The translations under genes were made by a program, and so were the position numbers. Source: Prinsepia uniflora (taxonomy: Eukaryota; Streptophyta; Magnoliopsida; Rosales; Rosaceae). Taken from it: DNA of 64,000 nucleotides. The stretch is from contig CM064866.1 in NCBI GenBank assembly GCA_032719365.1, positions 10,645,781-10,709,780 on the forward strand, read 5' to 3'. The notes under the pieces were generated by a model. It did no database searches. It saw only the letters and a list, made by a program, of their open reading frames with translations, and had not been told where the DNA came from. Below are positions 49,101-61,038 of the stretch, in pieces. Each line of letters begins with the position of its first letter. The stretch's first letter is position 1.

Positions 49101-52100
49101 TTTTGGCTGCCTCTGTTATCCATGGTTCAGGCCATATACCTCCAACAAACTGCAGCCTCGTTCTCAGCCCTGCCTCTTCCTCGGCTATTCCCTCCACCAA
49201 AGTGCCTACCTATGCTATGACCCATCCACCAGCAAACTCTACACCTCCCGTCATGTACAGTTTGATGAGACCACCTTCCCTTCCACCACCTCCCTCTCCT
49301 CTCCTCCTCCACTTGTGTCCCCTGAAACCTCCACCACGTGGCTCTCTACTGTCCCTCCTGTCACACACATTCCCCACCCGCCCTCTGTCACGTCACTGCC
49401 ACCAGCGCTATTTTCTGCTCACCAACAGGACCCCTCGACACATCATCCTTGCAGGTACTTGCAGAAGCATCGCCCCCTGCTCATGTCCCACAACCTGCAC
49501 CTTTGCTCCCTGCCACCAACAGCCCTCCTGCTACCCCTGTCTCTGCCGCAGCCCCTGCTGCCCCTGTTCAGACCACTAGTGCCCCCCAGCAACCTCCCCT
49601 GCGCAACTACACCAGGTGCCCCCGACCTCCCCCACCTCCCCCACCTCCCCCGAATCCTCCCTCCCTCCAACCCACAAAAACCCACCCTATGTTAACCCGA
49701 ACTCAAACAGGAACTGTAAAACCAGTTCCCTCCTATGCTCTCACCGCCACCAAGCACCATCTACCTACCTTGGCCGAGCCCACCTGTGTATCTCAAGCCA
49801 AGAAAGACCCTGAATGGCGAGCAGCCATGTCCAATGAGCTGAATGCTCTCATCAAGAATGGGACTTGGGACCTTGTTCCCTCTCACCCAAGTCAAAATAT
49901 TGTTGGGAACAAGTGGGTCTTCCGTATTAAGCGGACACCTACTGGTGACATAGACCGCTTCAAGGCCCGCCTTGTTGCCAAAGGGTACCATCAGCGCCCG
50001 GGAGTGGATTTCACGGACACATTCAGTCCCGTGGTCAAGCCAACCACCATCCGTGTGGTCCTACACTTGGCTGTAACCCGTGGCTGGCCTATCCGACAGT
50101 TGGACGTCAACAATGCCTTTTTCCACGGCACTCTCCATGAGGCTGTCTACATGGCCCAGCCTGCTGGGTTTGTGGACCAGCAGCATCCCACACACGTGTG
50201 CAGGCTCCGCAAGGCCATTTATGGCCTAAAACAGGCCCCCTGGGCCTGGTACACAGAACTTCAGTCCTTCCTGCTCACACAAGGATTTGTGCACGCCAGC
50301 TCGGATACCTCCCTCTTTCTCCTCAGGCAAGGTTCCAGCACTTTGTTTTTTCTGGTTTATGTTGATGACCTCATTGTGACAGGGAACAATCAAACGCTCA
50401 TCTCTCAATTCATCCAAGCTCTTGCCACCCGGTTCTCTGTTAAGGACCTTGGTGACCTGTACTATTTCCTAGGCGTGGAGGTAATTCCTACTGCACATGG
50501 CCTTTTCCTCTCACAGCACAAGTATATCCATGACCTACTCCACTTGGCCCGCCTGGATGGAGCCAAGCCTGTGGCCACTCCCTTGGCGGTTTCCCCTCCA
50601 TTGCACCTGCATGATGGCTCTCCACCAGCCGATGCCACTCTGTTCCGTCGCCTTGTCGGGAGTTTGCAATACCTAAGCTTGACACGACCTGATGTTTCAT
50701 TTGCTGTCAATAAACTCTCCCAATTTATGCATGCCCCAACTGATCTCCACTGGCAAGCTCTTAAACGCGTCCTTCGTTACTTAAAGGGGACTCTGTTTTT
50801 TGGCCTACACCTCCACCGTAAGACCCCCTCCACTCTCCATGCCGTCACTCACTCTCTACATGCCTATTCGGATGCCGATTGGGCTGGGGACCAGGATGAC
50901 CGCAAGTCCACAACAGCCTACCTAGTCTACTTAGGCAGCAACCTTATCTCCTGGAGTTCCCGGAAACAGCGTGCAGTCTCCAGGTCCTCCACTGAAGCAG
51001 AGTATCGGGTTGTGGCATCCACCACAGCAGAACTGATCTGGGTTCAGTCCCTCCTCCGTGAGCTGGGCCTCACCCTTTCCGCCACACCAACCATCTCCTG
51101 TGACAACATTGGAACTACCTACTACTGCTCCAATCCTGTTTTTCACACCCGCATGAAGCATATCGACATTGACTATCACTTTGTTCGTGATCATGTCACC
51201 GGTGGTCGGCTACAGGTGTCCCACATATCTACTGATGACCAGCTGGCCGATGCCCTCACCAAACCCCTGCCTAGACCCCGGTTTCAGTTACTGCGCACCA
51301 AGATCGGCATCGCTGATGGCTCCTCGGTCTTGCGGGGGCGTATTAAGGACACTCCTAGGATACAACAGATCACCGGAGATTGAGTATCCAATCTCCCTGA
51401 TCTGCTGGGATTAGTCAACAGGAATCAATACTGATTCCTTCCTAATGTATTTACTTCCTAGTCTAGATAGCCTTTACTTCTTTCCTAGTTAGTTCTAGTC
51501 TAGGTTTGTATAAAATACCCCCCTGCTCTGGTAGCTCCTCGGAACCCAAACCCTTCTTTAAATTGACCAGGACACCCTCCAAATTGAGTTGCATGATGGA
51601 CACGTTATTTTATGTGATGAATCTTGGATGGAATTTCTAGGAACATGACAGTGGGGGGTAAATTTGTATCATCCAAGGTGTGTAAATTGAAACTATCTAT
51701 ATAGTTTAGGGGAAAAACGAAATAACACTTAATAAAATTGAAGATTGATATTCCAAGTCATTTCCTACAACCAAAGACACGGCTATGTGACCTCCGAATC
51801 CATGGTGCTCTTTGAATCATTATTAATATATTTAGATATCTTATCAAGTTCTTGAAAGTTACTAGTGCTTTCAAATTATTCTTTAATATATGCTATTAAT
51901 GATGGTTTCTTTGGATTGGCTCTTACACTGAAGGAATTTGATGTATGTAACTAAAATGTAAGGATTTATTCAAAACTTTAATCATAGAATTATAGGTAAT
52001 ATTTTTATAGACATAGGTTGTGGTGGGGAGCTTTTTATGACATTTCCTCCTCTTACTTATATATGATTGAAACATACGACTCACAGGGAGATACCAGGAT

Positions 52101-55100
52101 TTAATAAAGCTGATCCAGATGTGGGAGCGCAGAGAATGACCAGTGGCACCTTATTTTCTTCGTACACAATGCATGATGACATTGCTCCCTTTGTTTCCGA
52201 AGGTGATTGATATTTTTATCTTTAAAACAGGGATCTGATCTCTTGACCTTTGCTGAAATCTAATGTGTGTCCCATTTAGAGGGCCCTGGAATAGAAAATT
52301 TTCAGATTATTGGTGATGCCTTTCCGGGTGGGAAAATTCTTGGATGTGGATATCCAGTACGAGGGACCTCACTTTGCATGTTCCAGGTGAAATTTCTTGA
52401 ACATTTTTCGTATATGAACTTTCATTTTTTGAGCTGTTAAACTTATTTATGAGTTACTTATGATACCATCGTTTTTGTATATCAGTGGGTTCGTCATCTT
52501 CAGGATGGGACTAGGGAGTTCATTGAAGGTTGATATTTAATGAATTTTGACTTTCTTGATAGTTTTGTTATAACATTATTTCTTTAAGTGTAATCTGTAG
52601 CTACGTATGTATCGTTCAATGTTAACCTTTGTTTTTGTTTTTGTTTCCTCAATCAGGAGCCACAAATCCAGAATATATTGTCACAGCTGACGATGTTGAT
52701 AAAATAATTGCTGTTGACTGCATACCGATGGATGATCAAGGCCGTCAGGTATTCCATTTACCTTATATACACATACAAATGTAATCGTTGATATATATGT
52801 TTATCTGTGTACAATTGCAGAAATGTGTAACTGTCTTTAATTCTTATGTCTGAGTTGGTGAAATTTTCTTCTGTGCCTGCCATGATTTATTAGTCAAATA
52901 GTGTTATCTTTTTAGTGAATTTTATCTATGAAACCTGCAGTGATGATATACCATTGTGTTCTTAACCTTCTTAGGGACAGTAGACATAGTGCAAGTAATT
53001 TAGACTAGTTTATTGCACCCTTTTTAGCATGATTATGCACTTAGGTAATGTTTGGTTTGAAGCTCGGGAAGTCTGTTTTCCCATTTGTCCAAAATGTTGA
53101 TGATTTTGATCTGTTTATATTTAAAGTTAGAATTAATATATGAGTTGAAGTCTGTAGATAAGTAGAGGAGACAAAATAAAATGAAATTGCATTTCGTAGG
53201 ATACTTAAAAAGCTGCAGTTTCTCCCCATAAATTAATGCATGTGTTTGCTGTATTATCCAATAGATCCAAGCAATGCGCTTTATTAAATTAAAATATATT
53301 GAAGTATGGTCCTGCTATGCATTCACACCACTGCACATAACTATTCAGAGGATGGATGCTACACATCCCCACCTATTCCCCTGGTCCTTAACGAGCAAAG
53401 AACCAAGACATATTACTAAGACAAATCTTTCCTTAAAAACTAAATTATCTCTCCTACACAATTTTTTTTTCAAATGTAGGTCTGTGCACTTCTCTAGCAG
53501 TATATTTGAGATGAATCTAGAATTCTAGTTTGACTTTAGGATGCCAATTGTAGAGAGTTATCTTTAATTTTTCTCGTTTTTTATGTTTTTTCTTAGTAAG
53601 AAAAAAATCTAATTGCTTAAAAGAATAAAATTACTAGCGTGGCCCTGATGGCCGCAATATGGAAACAAAGCCAAGATACACAAAGCATAAAGCAAAAGTT
53701 CCCTTTAGCTAAGGCATAATTGAACTCCCCAAAACCTAACAAATAGCTGTGTTCCAGTCCAGCCAAATACTCAAAAATAATCGGTCTCTGAATCATAAAC
53801 AAGTTTATCTTTAACTTTCATTTAGTGTAATTAGACTGGACCTGCAGTTTAATGCTTATTTGGAGTGTCGGAATTTTCTTTTCAACACTTAGATCCTTGC
53901 TGGTTTAGGGCATATACAATGATCATAACTTTGGGGGAATGGTAGTGAGTGTGCTAGCTTGGTACATTGTGCAACCTGTTTCCTATTATGCTTTGGGACC
54001 CTTGCTTAGTGCTTTTCTTGTGGCAAGTCAATTTTACTGCTTTGCTTGTAGCTTTATTCTTTTTTACTGTGTATAGTTTGAATATTTTGCATTTTTATTT
54101 CTATTTTTTTGGAATTAAGTACACTAATTTTGTACCTGTGATGCAGCCCCTTGCCCATGGTTGAAAAACTTTAAAATATTATGAAATCAAGTTTTTGGTC
54201 CAAGCATCGGTGTCAACTTTTGTAATAATTTATCTTACTTATTTGATGTTCAAAATCCACATTTGGTTTAGAGTTGTTTGGCACGATTACGTGAGGGAAT
54301 TTTTTTATGCGTGCTTGAGTATATTGCTTCGTTACATTTTCCTATTAACTTATTTATACAGCTTTCAAGGATTTATTAAGTACCCAGGTCATAAGCGATC
54401 ACATTTTTTCTTTACTTCTATGAGAACTTTTTGTTTCGTAATGAAAAAAAATTTCATTGACAGGGGGAACTAGTGAGGCTTTTCGCTAATGATCAGAACA
54501 AGATTAGATGTGGTACGTGTATTATGCTGTATAGATGTTTACGACACAAATATGCTTTATATGGCCCACTTGTAATTGTATGTATAGTAGATTCCGTTTA
54601 ATTTTTCTTCTTTTCTAAAAGTCTGACAATTTAAATTAGCTTCTTGCTTTCCTGGTGTCGATGCGATTTCATCTGTAATTGTTTCCTCCAGCTACACTGA
54701 TTATTAAAATTAAGACATAGATATGCCCAACCTTTTGATAATTTAATTTGGCAGTATTATTCCTTATTTTAAATTAATTTATATCTTGTTTTTCCCTGCA
54801 ATTTTGTGACCTTGTTGCCCAGATTTCTATTCTAGGTTTTTAATTTTTCTCGTTTCTTTTTATTTCTGTATAAGTTAATACTTTCCATTCAGAATTCATT
54901 CATGACCTATATGGCTATATCTGTTTATAAAACATTGTGAGATGTAAGGAAAGGATATTATCAACCAAAAAACAGTTCATTTTCATGGACACTTGAGCAT
55001 GATATTGGTTGCACTGAAAATTATTAAAATGCAGGAGATAATTTGCTTGCACTGACGTTTCTTGTTTATAAATGCATTATTTTACCTTATCTATTCATTT

Positions 55101-57861
55101 TCCCTTCTGAGTGTTATACATATGCATTGTCTTTTCATGAGGTGCTTTCTAGACCCCGAGATGCAAATGGAGATTGACACACATATTTCTAGAGGGCAAG
55201 CGACATTTCGTGTTTTGCTACTGGTATGTGTAGTTTTGCGTCAATTTTTATTTCCCTATTATCTTGAGCCGTATGCAGAAATGGAGTAATTAGTTAATTC
55301 AATTCAATTCGGTACTTAAACCCATTTGCCCCCAACTTTTATTTTTATTTTTTGTTTTGTGGAGGGTGGGTACTAACTAAGCTACCAGCTTTGTTCAAAT
55401 GTCTCTCAGGCCTTTAATCTAAAGGATCTTGTGCTTAAATATTATGTTCCTTGATTGTTAACCAAGCTTGGGGAACCTGTTCCATATCCATTGATATGCC
55501 CACATCTCTTTTATAATAACCTTTACTAGCATTTATGCTTAATCTTAATAGGCCTGACTTCCCGTGTCTCCTTTTCGTTTATTTGTTTTGTGCGGGGTGA
55601 GGGAGGCTGACTTTGTCTTGTCACAATGATATAAATTTCACTTCATCACTCCTTAACTCATTTTTCTTTTCTTTTTGCAACTCAGCTATATGGCTTTGTC
55701 ATGCTGGTACCTGTCGAAACAGATTGTGTTCCTTCTATTATTTACTTTAGTGGGCTTTTTTTATTACATTACATCTGTTGCAACCAACTTATGGCTTATA
55801 TATATATATATATATATATCACATGAAACGCTTCTCTTATATCATTAACAGATGGACTCTTCTGAGATCTGGGAGCCAGCAACTCTAGTTCTGAGAAGGT
55901 CAAGCTATCAGATCAGGATCAATAGCACAGAAGCTGTTTTATTTGAAGAGAAATTCTCAAAGGATTTATCAGTATGTTCTTTACTTGGTGATACGGTTAT
56001 TTGAGAATTAAGTTCTTATGTCATGAGATACTGTCCAAGACACTTGTTTTAGAGTATTGGCCGTATTTTATCCCCTAGTGAATATGTTTAGTTGTTATTA
56101 GCTTATATCAACTGGGTTTAGGAAAGGTTTTTAATCAAAGTTTTTGATCTCACAGTTCTGCGTGACATGTGTAAACTTATCAAAATAAGTATAATCTGTT
56201 GGTACAGGTCAAAAAGTTATATACATTTACTGTATCTCTAAATATAAGGCATTCCATTTTAACCTTTAATTTGTGATTGCAGATCAAAGTTCCTTCTGGC
56301 CACTCAACACAATTTGTGTTGACATGTTCTAATGGATCTTCTCATCCTTTCAGCACATACAGTGTTCGGTAATTCATTACTTCTATTGTTTTGTTTCAAT
56401 TGTTTTGTCAATACTTGTGTTATATTATATAATAAAATATTAAAACATTTTTCATATTATAGAGATGCATTGGAGCATTTTTTGAGATTTTAGGATTTAC
56501 CAGACTTATATTTTGTTTCAGTTTGAAATCTAAGAACAAATTATAAGCATGTACTAGAAAGCAGTTGCTGCTGCCATTAGGATCGACATTTGATCAATAT
56601 TTCAAATATAAAGTTTTTCAGTGCATAATATTTTTATTCGTTAATTCAGTGGATAGTAAATGCTCTTTTGGTCGGTTGAAATATTTGGTGCCATTGTTTT
56701 ATGTCCTTGTGCTAGTGATATCTCAATCTTACTAGTTGGGAATTTGCATCACAAAATATAAATATCTTGATTATTAAATGTTGTCAATAAGTGATTATTA
56801 AACGTTGTAAACATCAACATTGCATCACTGTTATTATATATTGTTGTTTTCCTTAGCACACTAACCATACCATTCATGCCTCTCTTTTTTCTGTCAAACT
56901 CATCTAATATGATTTATTAAATTTCTTTTTTAGGTTGCGCGATACTCTTGTGTTGACCATGAGAATACTTCAAAGCAAGGTACTTCTTATTAGTTGAATT
57001 TACTTGAGATTGTGCCAAACTTCTGCACACACAAAAGAGTATTCTCATGAATTCTCATGAGAATACTCTTATGTTCTTGCATACAATATTTGGGACTAAA
57101 ATTTTTTGAGTTAAGAGAAGACTGGAGATATTTCTTAATCATTCGACATGAAATTTTTCTTTATTATGAAATAGGGTTCTGTTGGTGTTTGTGGTTGTTG
57201 AACTGGCTCCAGAATTAACCTTCACTAAGCGCACAATAAGGTGTTTGTCAAACCCTTAGAGAAAACTCAGGAGTTGAAGCATGAAAATTTTGTTTCTTTT
57301 TCTCATTAATGAAGCACGTAAATATTTTGAATCAATATTTTTCTGATATTAAATAATCTATTCAGATTTTGCACTTACAGAGCAAAGAGAATGCTACCAT
57401 ATCACATTCCATTGAACATTGAAAACGAATGTAAAAAGAAAATTTACAGTGCAATTTCAATGACGAACACTATGGAAATGAAATACGTATCTGTACTGCA
57501 AACTCAACGCAAGTTGCAAACAGTAACATCTGTTTGGGGACTCGATCTAGATGTTATATTGCTAGGCTGCTAGTTTAGATGGTTGATTAGATTGATACAT
57601 CTATAGTTAGCCTAGTGATGTCTATTTGGTCAACAATTTTGATTGATAGTGCCGGCAAGAGCCAGACTGTAGGCTTAATTTGTATGTCGCCTGGGTACAG
57701 ATATATACATTTGTTTTTTCATGGCACTTATATCTACTGCTGAACATATTTCCATTTGGAATCATTCTTAATAACCTTTGCAAAATTGGCATTTTCATTT
57801 TCGTTTTCTTTTACGTTGCTTGGAGCAGGTACTAGATGACAGAAGGAAAGGAAGAGCTTAG
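37115..57861 (+). CDS. Coiled-coil protein with C-terminal Ig/PH-like region, 19-20 coding exons
   Basis: Exons: 37115-37197, 37922-38000, 38076-38153, 38243-38302, 38421-38525, 43949-44059, 44783-44824, 45451-45573, 45678-45820, (45978-46049 optional), 52087-52202, 52280-52386, 52486-52528, 52657-52748, 54464-54512, 55153-55223, 55852-55971, 56283-56368, 56934-56979, 57829-57861. All phases agree: 528 residues, or 552 with the optional exon. Residues about 55-135 are a charged coiled coil (YSRARAQEVEIRFLQ, LNEKYALERKFADLR). About 318-405 looks Ig-like (FQIIGDAFPGGKILGCG, FQWVRHLQDGTREFIEGA), and about 410-515 resembles the PH-like part of the plant actin-binding protein SCAB1. That link is by eye only, and I cannot name the family. 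Introns 5 and 9 hold sense-strand Copia elements. Role unknown; actin or membrane association is a guess. Confidence 0.8.
38834..39112 (+). repeat. Copia element 2, 5' LTR
   Basis: 279 bp, with TATATAAATAGGG near 39040 as a TATA box candidate. Confidence 0.92.
39192..43541 (+). pseudogene. Copia element 2 gag-pol polyprotein (one nonsense codon)
   Basis: A 1,449-codon frame starting MAAPPNPAWATS, with only one internal stop, TAG at 42669-42671 after LSQHK, where sister copies have Tyr. Order: gag, zinc knuckle CQWCGTQGHSAKRC, protease WILDSGASHHVTG, integrase (LLYSDVWGP, YTDGGGEF, NGVAERRHRH), reverse transcriptase, RNase H (FSDADWAG, STEAEYRAV). Reverse transcriptase motif A is LDVNNAF, but the catalytic box is YFDD (42504-42515) in place of YVDD, a Val-to-Phe change likely to impair or alter the enzyme. 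The final stop lies within the 3' LTR, as in the other copies. Confidence 0.92.
43493..43771 (+). repeat. Copia element 2, 3' LTR
   Basis: 279 bp, four differences from the 5' LTR. AATAT follows. Confidence 0.92.
45978..46049 (+). CDS. Probable 24-codon cassette exon of the coiled-coil gene
   Basis: Acceptor TTTTTCAG, then a phase-2 to phase-2 segment that would insert AMLDNIACQKSDHAFLPSERNQG plus boundary residues between NVER and EIPGF. Donor is AA|GTAGAG, which is weak. Frame fits on both sides, and the joined text PSERNQGKEIPG reads naturally. Skipping it is also frame-neutral. Confidence 0.6.
46274..46355 (+). pseudogene. Decayed duplicate of the cassette exon
   Basis: Keeps the acceptor TTTTTCAG and the first residues (AMLDYG) but gained about eight bases, meets an in-frame TGA after CTPKR, and has ATGGAG in place of the donor GTAGAG. 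It cannot be spliced like copy 1. Confidence 0.7.
46716..46950 (+). repeat. Copia element 3, 5' LTR
   Basis: 235 bp, starting TATTAAGGACACTCC and ending CCTTCATA directly before the primer-binding site. TATA-like TGTATAAAATAC near 46883. Confidence 0.88.
47024..51383 (+). pseudogene. Copia element 3 gag-pol polyprotein (stop and two frameshifts)
   Basis: ATG at 47024 (MAAQPTAAAAQ). TGA at 47192-47194 replaces the Arg of the gag motif FPWRAQF. A frame change near a C-run at 48183-48189 follows the protease region, and another near 49400-49430 lies in the linker before reverse transcriptase. Open pieces are 47231-48226, 48223-49695 and 49338-51383. Domains are otherwise all present: CQWCGTQGHSAKRC, WLLDSGASHHV, LIYTDVWGP, YTDGGGEF, NGAAERRHRH, LDVNNAF, YVDDLIVTG, YSDADWAGD, STEAEYR. 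Reverse transcriptase catalytic boxes are intact here, unlike in elements 1 and 2. Confidence 0.9.
51341..51530 (+). repeat. Copia element 3, truncated 3' LTR
   Basis: Matches the first about 190 bp of 46716-46950 with a few substitutions, then changes to unrelated sequence near CCTGCTCTGG. Promoter-distal LTR sequence is lost. Confidence 0.85.
51531..52086. other. Remainder of intron 9 of the coiled-coil gene
   Basis: AT-rich intron sequence with no element terminus, ending at the acceptor ACTCACAG before exon 10. Confidence 0.5.
52749..54463. other. Long intron of the coiled-coil gene (1.7 kb)
   Basis: Lies between the exon ending DDQGRQ and the exon starting GELVRLF. Short ORFs here (53274-53528, 53617-53802, 53967-54164, 54195-54473) are on both strands and unrelated. 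No transposon ends or conserved motifs seen. Confidence 0.5.
55798..55821. repeat. (TA)n microsatellite in an intron of the coiled-coil gene
   Basis: About ten to twelve TA units shortly before the exon at 55852. Confidence 0.8.
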
Positions 57862-59079
57862 GCTTTAATTTTATATTCGTTATTCATTCATGGTAGAAAA
57901 ATTAATTAGAAAGTGACAACCAGATGAAATTGTCTGTAGCTTCTTTCATTGTATTATAAATTTATAGTCAAATGCCCATCTCTGAACCACAAGTCACACA
58001 GGCATTCTGTATAGTAGATGTATTTTCTTGTACAATATTGAAAATGATGTTGCAATTCTCAATTATGATGACTTTGCTTCTAGTGAAATCATTAGTTGGT
58101 TTAGATTGTAATACCTTGAGGATTGCGACTTGCTAATCAAATTATGCCACAGTTTGGAATGCCCCATCAATTTTACTTTATGGTCAGGTACTATTGAATC
58201 TTTTTGGTATTTTCTTTTCTTTTTTGTATGTTTGTTCCCTACTTTTGGGTTGTAAGCTCAAATGTAATAGTAGGAACTGGCATACAGACACCCAAACTAT
58301 GCAATCATCGCTCTCCATTACACCTAAATGCACGAGGATGAGGATGCTGAAATTTCAGTATCAACGTATTGGGAGGATTACCCATAAGATATGAATCTTG
58401 TTTTTCAAGGTAATGTTGCACATAAACGTCCAAGTTCTGAGATGTCTGAATGAAATTGCATCTTTACAGTTGAACCAACAACTTCTTGAGGCAGATCACG
58501 TGTGTATTGATAGTCCTATCAATGATAGTACCAAAAAGGAATTTTTCTTCTGACCTTGAGATAATGACACCTGTTACAAGTGATGACAGTATTCTAATTC
58601 ATAAAATCTTCTTTAATGGGAGAGATCTAAAGTAGGAATAGTGTATTTTTGTAAATAATTTGGTACGAGAAGGAAAATTCCAATTGATAAATCCTAGAAC
58701 AGGGAGCACTAAAAAGGTAAAAATATCTCACTAAAATGACTTTTTATTTTTAAGGATATTACCTCGGAAGTCATCAAAATGCTAAAATTAATAATAGAGA
58801 ATTGATCGTTTCGAATTAAGGCGGTAAAATCTAAACTCATGATCTAATTCATTAAGAAATGTGTCGTTGGCATGTTAACTCGATATCGGATTGAGGAGTT
58901 TGTAAACTCATCTCATGTGTTAGGTGACTTTGTAATTAGTTTCTTTTATTCAATGATATTTGGAGAAGAAGATTACAATTTATACGTGCTGATGACATTC
59001 CGTAATAGAGTTGAACATGTAATCATTTACCACAAAATGATGAAAAAAAAAACAAGTACTAATAAACCATAGGATTAGA
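57862..59079. other. 3' region of the coiled-coil gene and intergenic DNA
   Basis: The first part should be 3' UTR (AT-rich, with ATTATAAATTTATAG near 57953 as a possible end signal). The rest has no supported gene. ORFs 58194-58394 and 58872-59072 look random. Confidence 0.45.
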
Positions 59080-59089
59080 GACTACAACT

Positions 59090-59983
59090 ATTGATGAAAA
59101 TATTGGTAGATGTCGCCGAAATTTCGCCGAAATTTCGTTATTTTGGGCCGGCGGCATGTAAAAAGAGGGGAGGGGGGGGAAAGAAATTCGCCCAAATATC
59201 GAACAATTGACATGTTTTGAGTCCATAGATCTTTTCCTATGATCAAAAGGATGAAAATGCACTATTAATTAGTAAAAATCGGACTTAAATCGAAGGATAT
59301 ATCGCCGGGTCATGCCACCGGGTCGGAAAACCCGAGTTGCAGACCCGGCGGGAGGTAGGGGGAGACTGTTGCTAGCCGGTTAATTTGTATACTTATATAA
59401 TTAACGTTATGTAATTTAACAAAATCCAGCCCAGCAGAGTTAATTTGGGTTTTTGGACTCATTTGGGGGGTCTCAGGTTCAACCCCCCTGGCTACCAAAG
59501 GGTTGTTTTTATTGTTTTTTCCTTTTTTTTATTCATTTATTCCAATTTTTCAAAGGTTGGTTTTTTTTTTCCATTTTTTTTCAATATTAAATATATTTAA
59601 ACTTATTTTATCATTTTTTTTACATTGATTTTTTGCATGTTTATTGTTATGTTTTTAACTTTTTTAACATTCAATTATAGTAACTCACTTCAATTTATAT
59701 TTATATTTAATATTTAATATTATTAGTCATCGGCAGAATCATATTACATCAAACAATTGTCATATATTTATCATATCAAAGTCATTTTATAGTTTTTATT
59801 AGTCCTATATAACCATTATTGGGTACTTAAGTTTTTCCCAAAGTTTTATTCCAAATTTCCGTCATTTGAACCCAATTTCCGTTATTTTTGTTGACCGTAA
59901 ACGATATCGATATCGATATTTGGGGTGAGATATCCGTAAATTCGGCGAACGATATATCCGTCGATATCGATATTTTCATCTTT
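59090..59983. mobile_element. MITE-like element with 10-bp target duplication
   Basis: Flanked by the direct repeat GACTACAACT (59080-59089 and 59984-59993). Ends are inverted: TTGATGAAAATAT at left and the complement of AAGATGAAAATATCGATATCG at right. Subterminal repeats of ATCGATATC/TCGCCGAAAT type follow. The duplication length suggests a Mutator-like (9-10 bp) origin. No transposase. The interior has long T-rich and AT-rich runs. Confidence 0.7.
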
Positions 59984-59993
59984 GACTACAACT

Positions 59994-60447
59994 ATATCAC
60001 ATGGACACTAACTGAATTATATTATGAAGTATTTGGTGATGTTTCATTCATGTGAGTTTCTATGCAAGTTGTTTTGCTGAAGAACTTTCAAGTATATCCA
60101 GTAGCTCACTTACTACAACCAATAAGATGTCAGTCCCTAATTAGAATTCACATGGTTGCACGTGGTTGACTCACACATCGGATTTCTCCACGTCGGCCAT
60201 CTTCGTATTGTTCTAACGTCGGCCACCGTAGGCCTGCCTCCCTGGTCCCTGCGTGCCTGCGTCTACGTAAAATAAACATTATCTCACCCTCATTTTGGTG
60301 AGCCTCATTTTTTTTTCATGTTTTTTTTTATAATCATAATGAGATATTTTCATCAAAAATATTTTGGTGAAACGTTTTGATTCTCTTAGCTTTATAATAA
60401 TAGAAATAATTATTTTCTTTATTTTATTTCAAGGATCAAGACGAATA
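59994..60447. other. Intergenic DNA between the two MITEs
   Basis: No gene, repeat or conserved site recognised. Confidence 0.4.
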
Positions 60448-60455
60448 CTTTCCAA

Positions 60456-61030
60456 TAGGGCTGGGCACATGGAACCAAAATACCGAAACCGTACCGTTTC
60501 AGATTAAACCATACCGAAAAAAAACCGAATAGTAAAACCGTTGTACGATTGGTACGGTACCGAAACCGTACCGATATAATTCGGTACGGTTTCGGTATCG
60601 ATATTTTAAAAAACCGTCCCGTACCGATACCGTACCGAATTAGAATATTTTTTTTAATAATTAAATTTATTTCTTATTGGTTTATTAGGCATTCTTCAAG
60701 AATTGATATGACCATACATGTCTTAATTTAGTTTCTAAGAGTTGATATCTTCAACTTAGTGCAACTTTTTCAATACATATTTGAAAACTTAAGTCCTTCA
60801 TAAATGTAGTTTTGTTTTTTCTTTAGTATTTTCCTTGCTTTATAATCACAAATAAAATTTTGGCTCAAAACCGAAACCATACCGAAATCGTACCGAACTT
60901 AATTGGTACGGTACGATCTGGTTTCACTTTCAAAATATTGAATACCGAACCATACCGTACCGATTAAAATTAAATGGTATGGTTCTGGTATCGATCAATT
61001 TTGTACCATACCGAACCGTGCCCACCCCTA
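60456..61030. mobile_element. hAT-type MITE (575 bp)
   Basis: A perfect 8-bp target duplication CTTTCCAA lies at 60448-60455 and 61031-61038. Terminal inverted repeats are TAGGG(C/G)TGGGCAC on both ends. Inside are many copies of GGTACGGT/ACCGTACC and CGAAACCGTACCG, a self-complementary pattern typical of this plant MITE group. It has no coding capacity, so a full-length hAT transposase elsewhere would have mobilised it. Confidence 0.9.
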
Positions 61031-61038
61031 CTTTCCAA

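Larger units (their letters stand above)
46716..51530 (+). mobile_element. Copia element 3, 3'-truncated, in intron 9 of the coiled-coil gene
   Basis: 5' LTR 46716-46950 (TATTAAGG...TTCATA), primer-binding site TGGTATCAGAGCC at 46951, coding region, GCGGGGGCG, and a 3' LTR that matches for about 190 bp (51341-51530) and then stops. The last roughly 45 bp of the LTR and any 3' target duplication are gone. The 5' flank is CCCCC. It is the oldest and most damaged of the three copies by number of lesions. Confidence 0.88.

Noticed and set aside
53041..53820. Additional MITE in the long intron
   Set aside because: The start GGTAATGTTTGGTTTGAAG looked MITE-like, but I found no matching inverted end or duplication.
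59470..59505. tRNA gene or SINE (GGTTCAACCCCCC, a B-box-like phrase)
   Set aside because: No matching A-box or cloverleaf could be built around it, and it lies inside the Mutator-like MITE.
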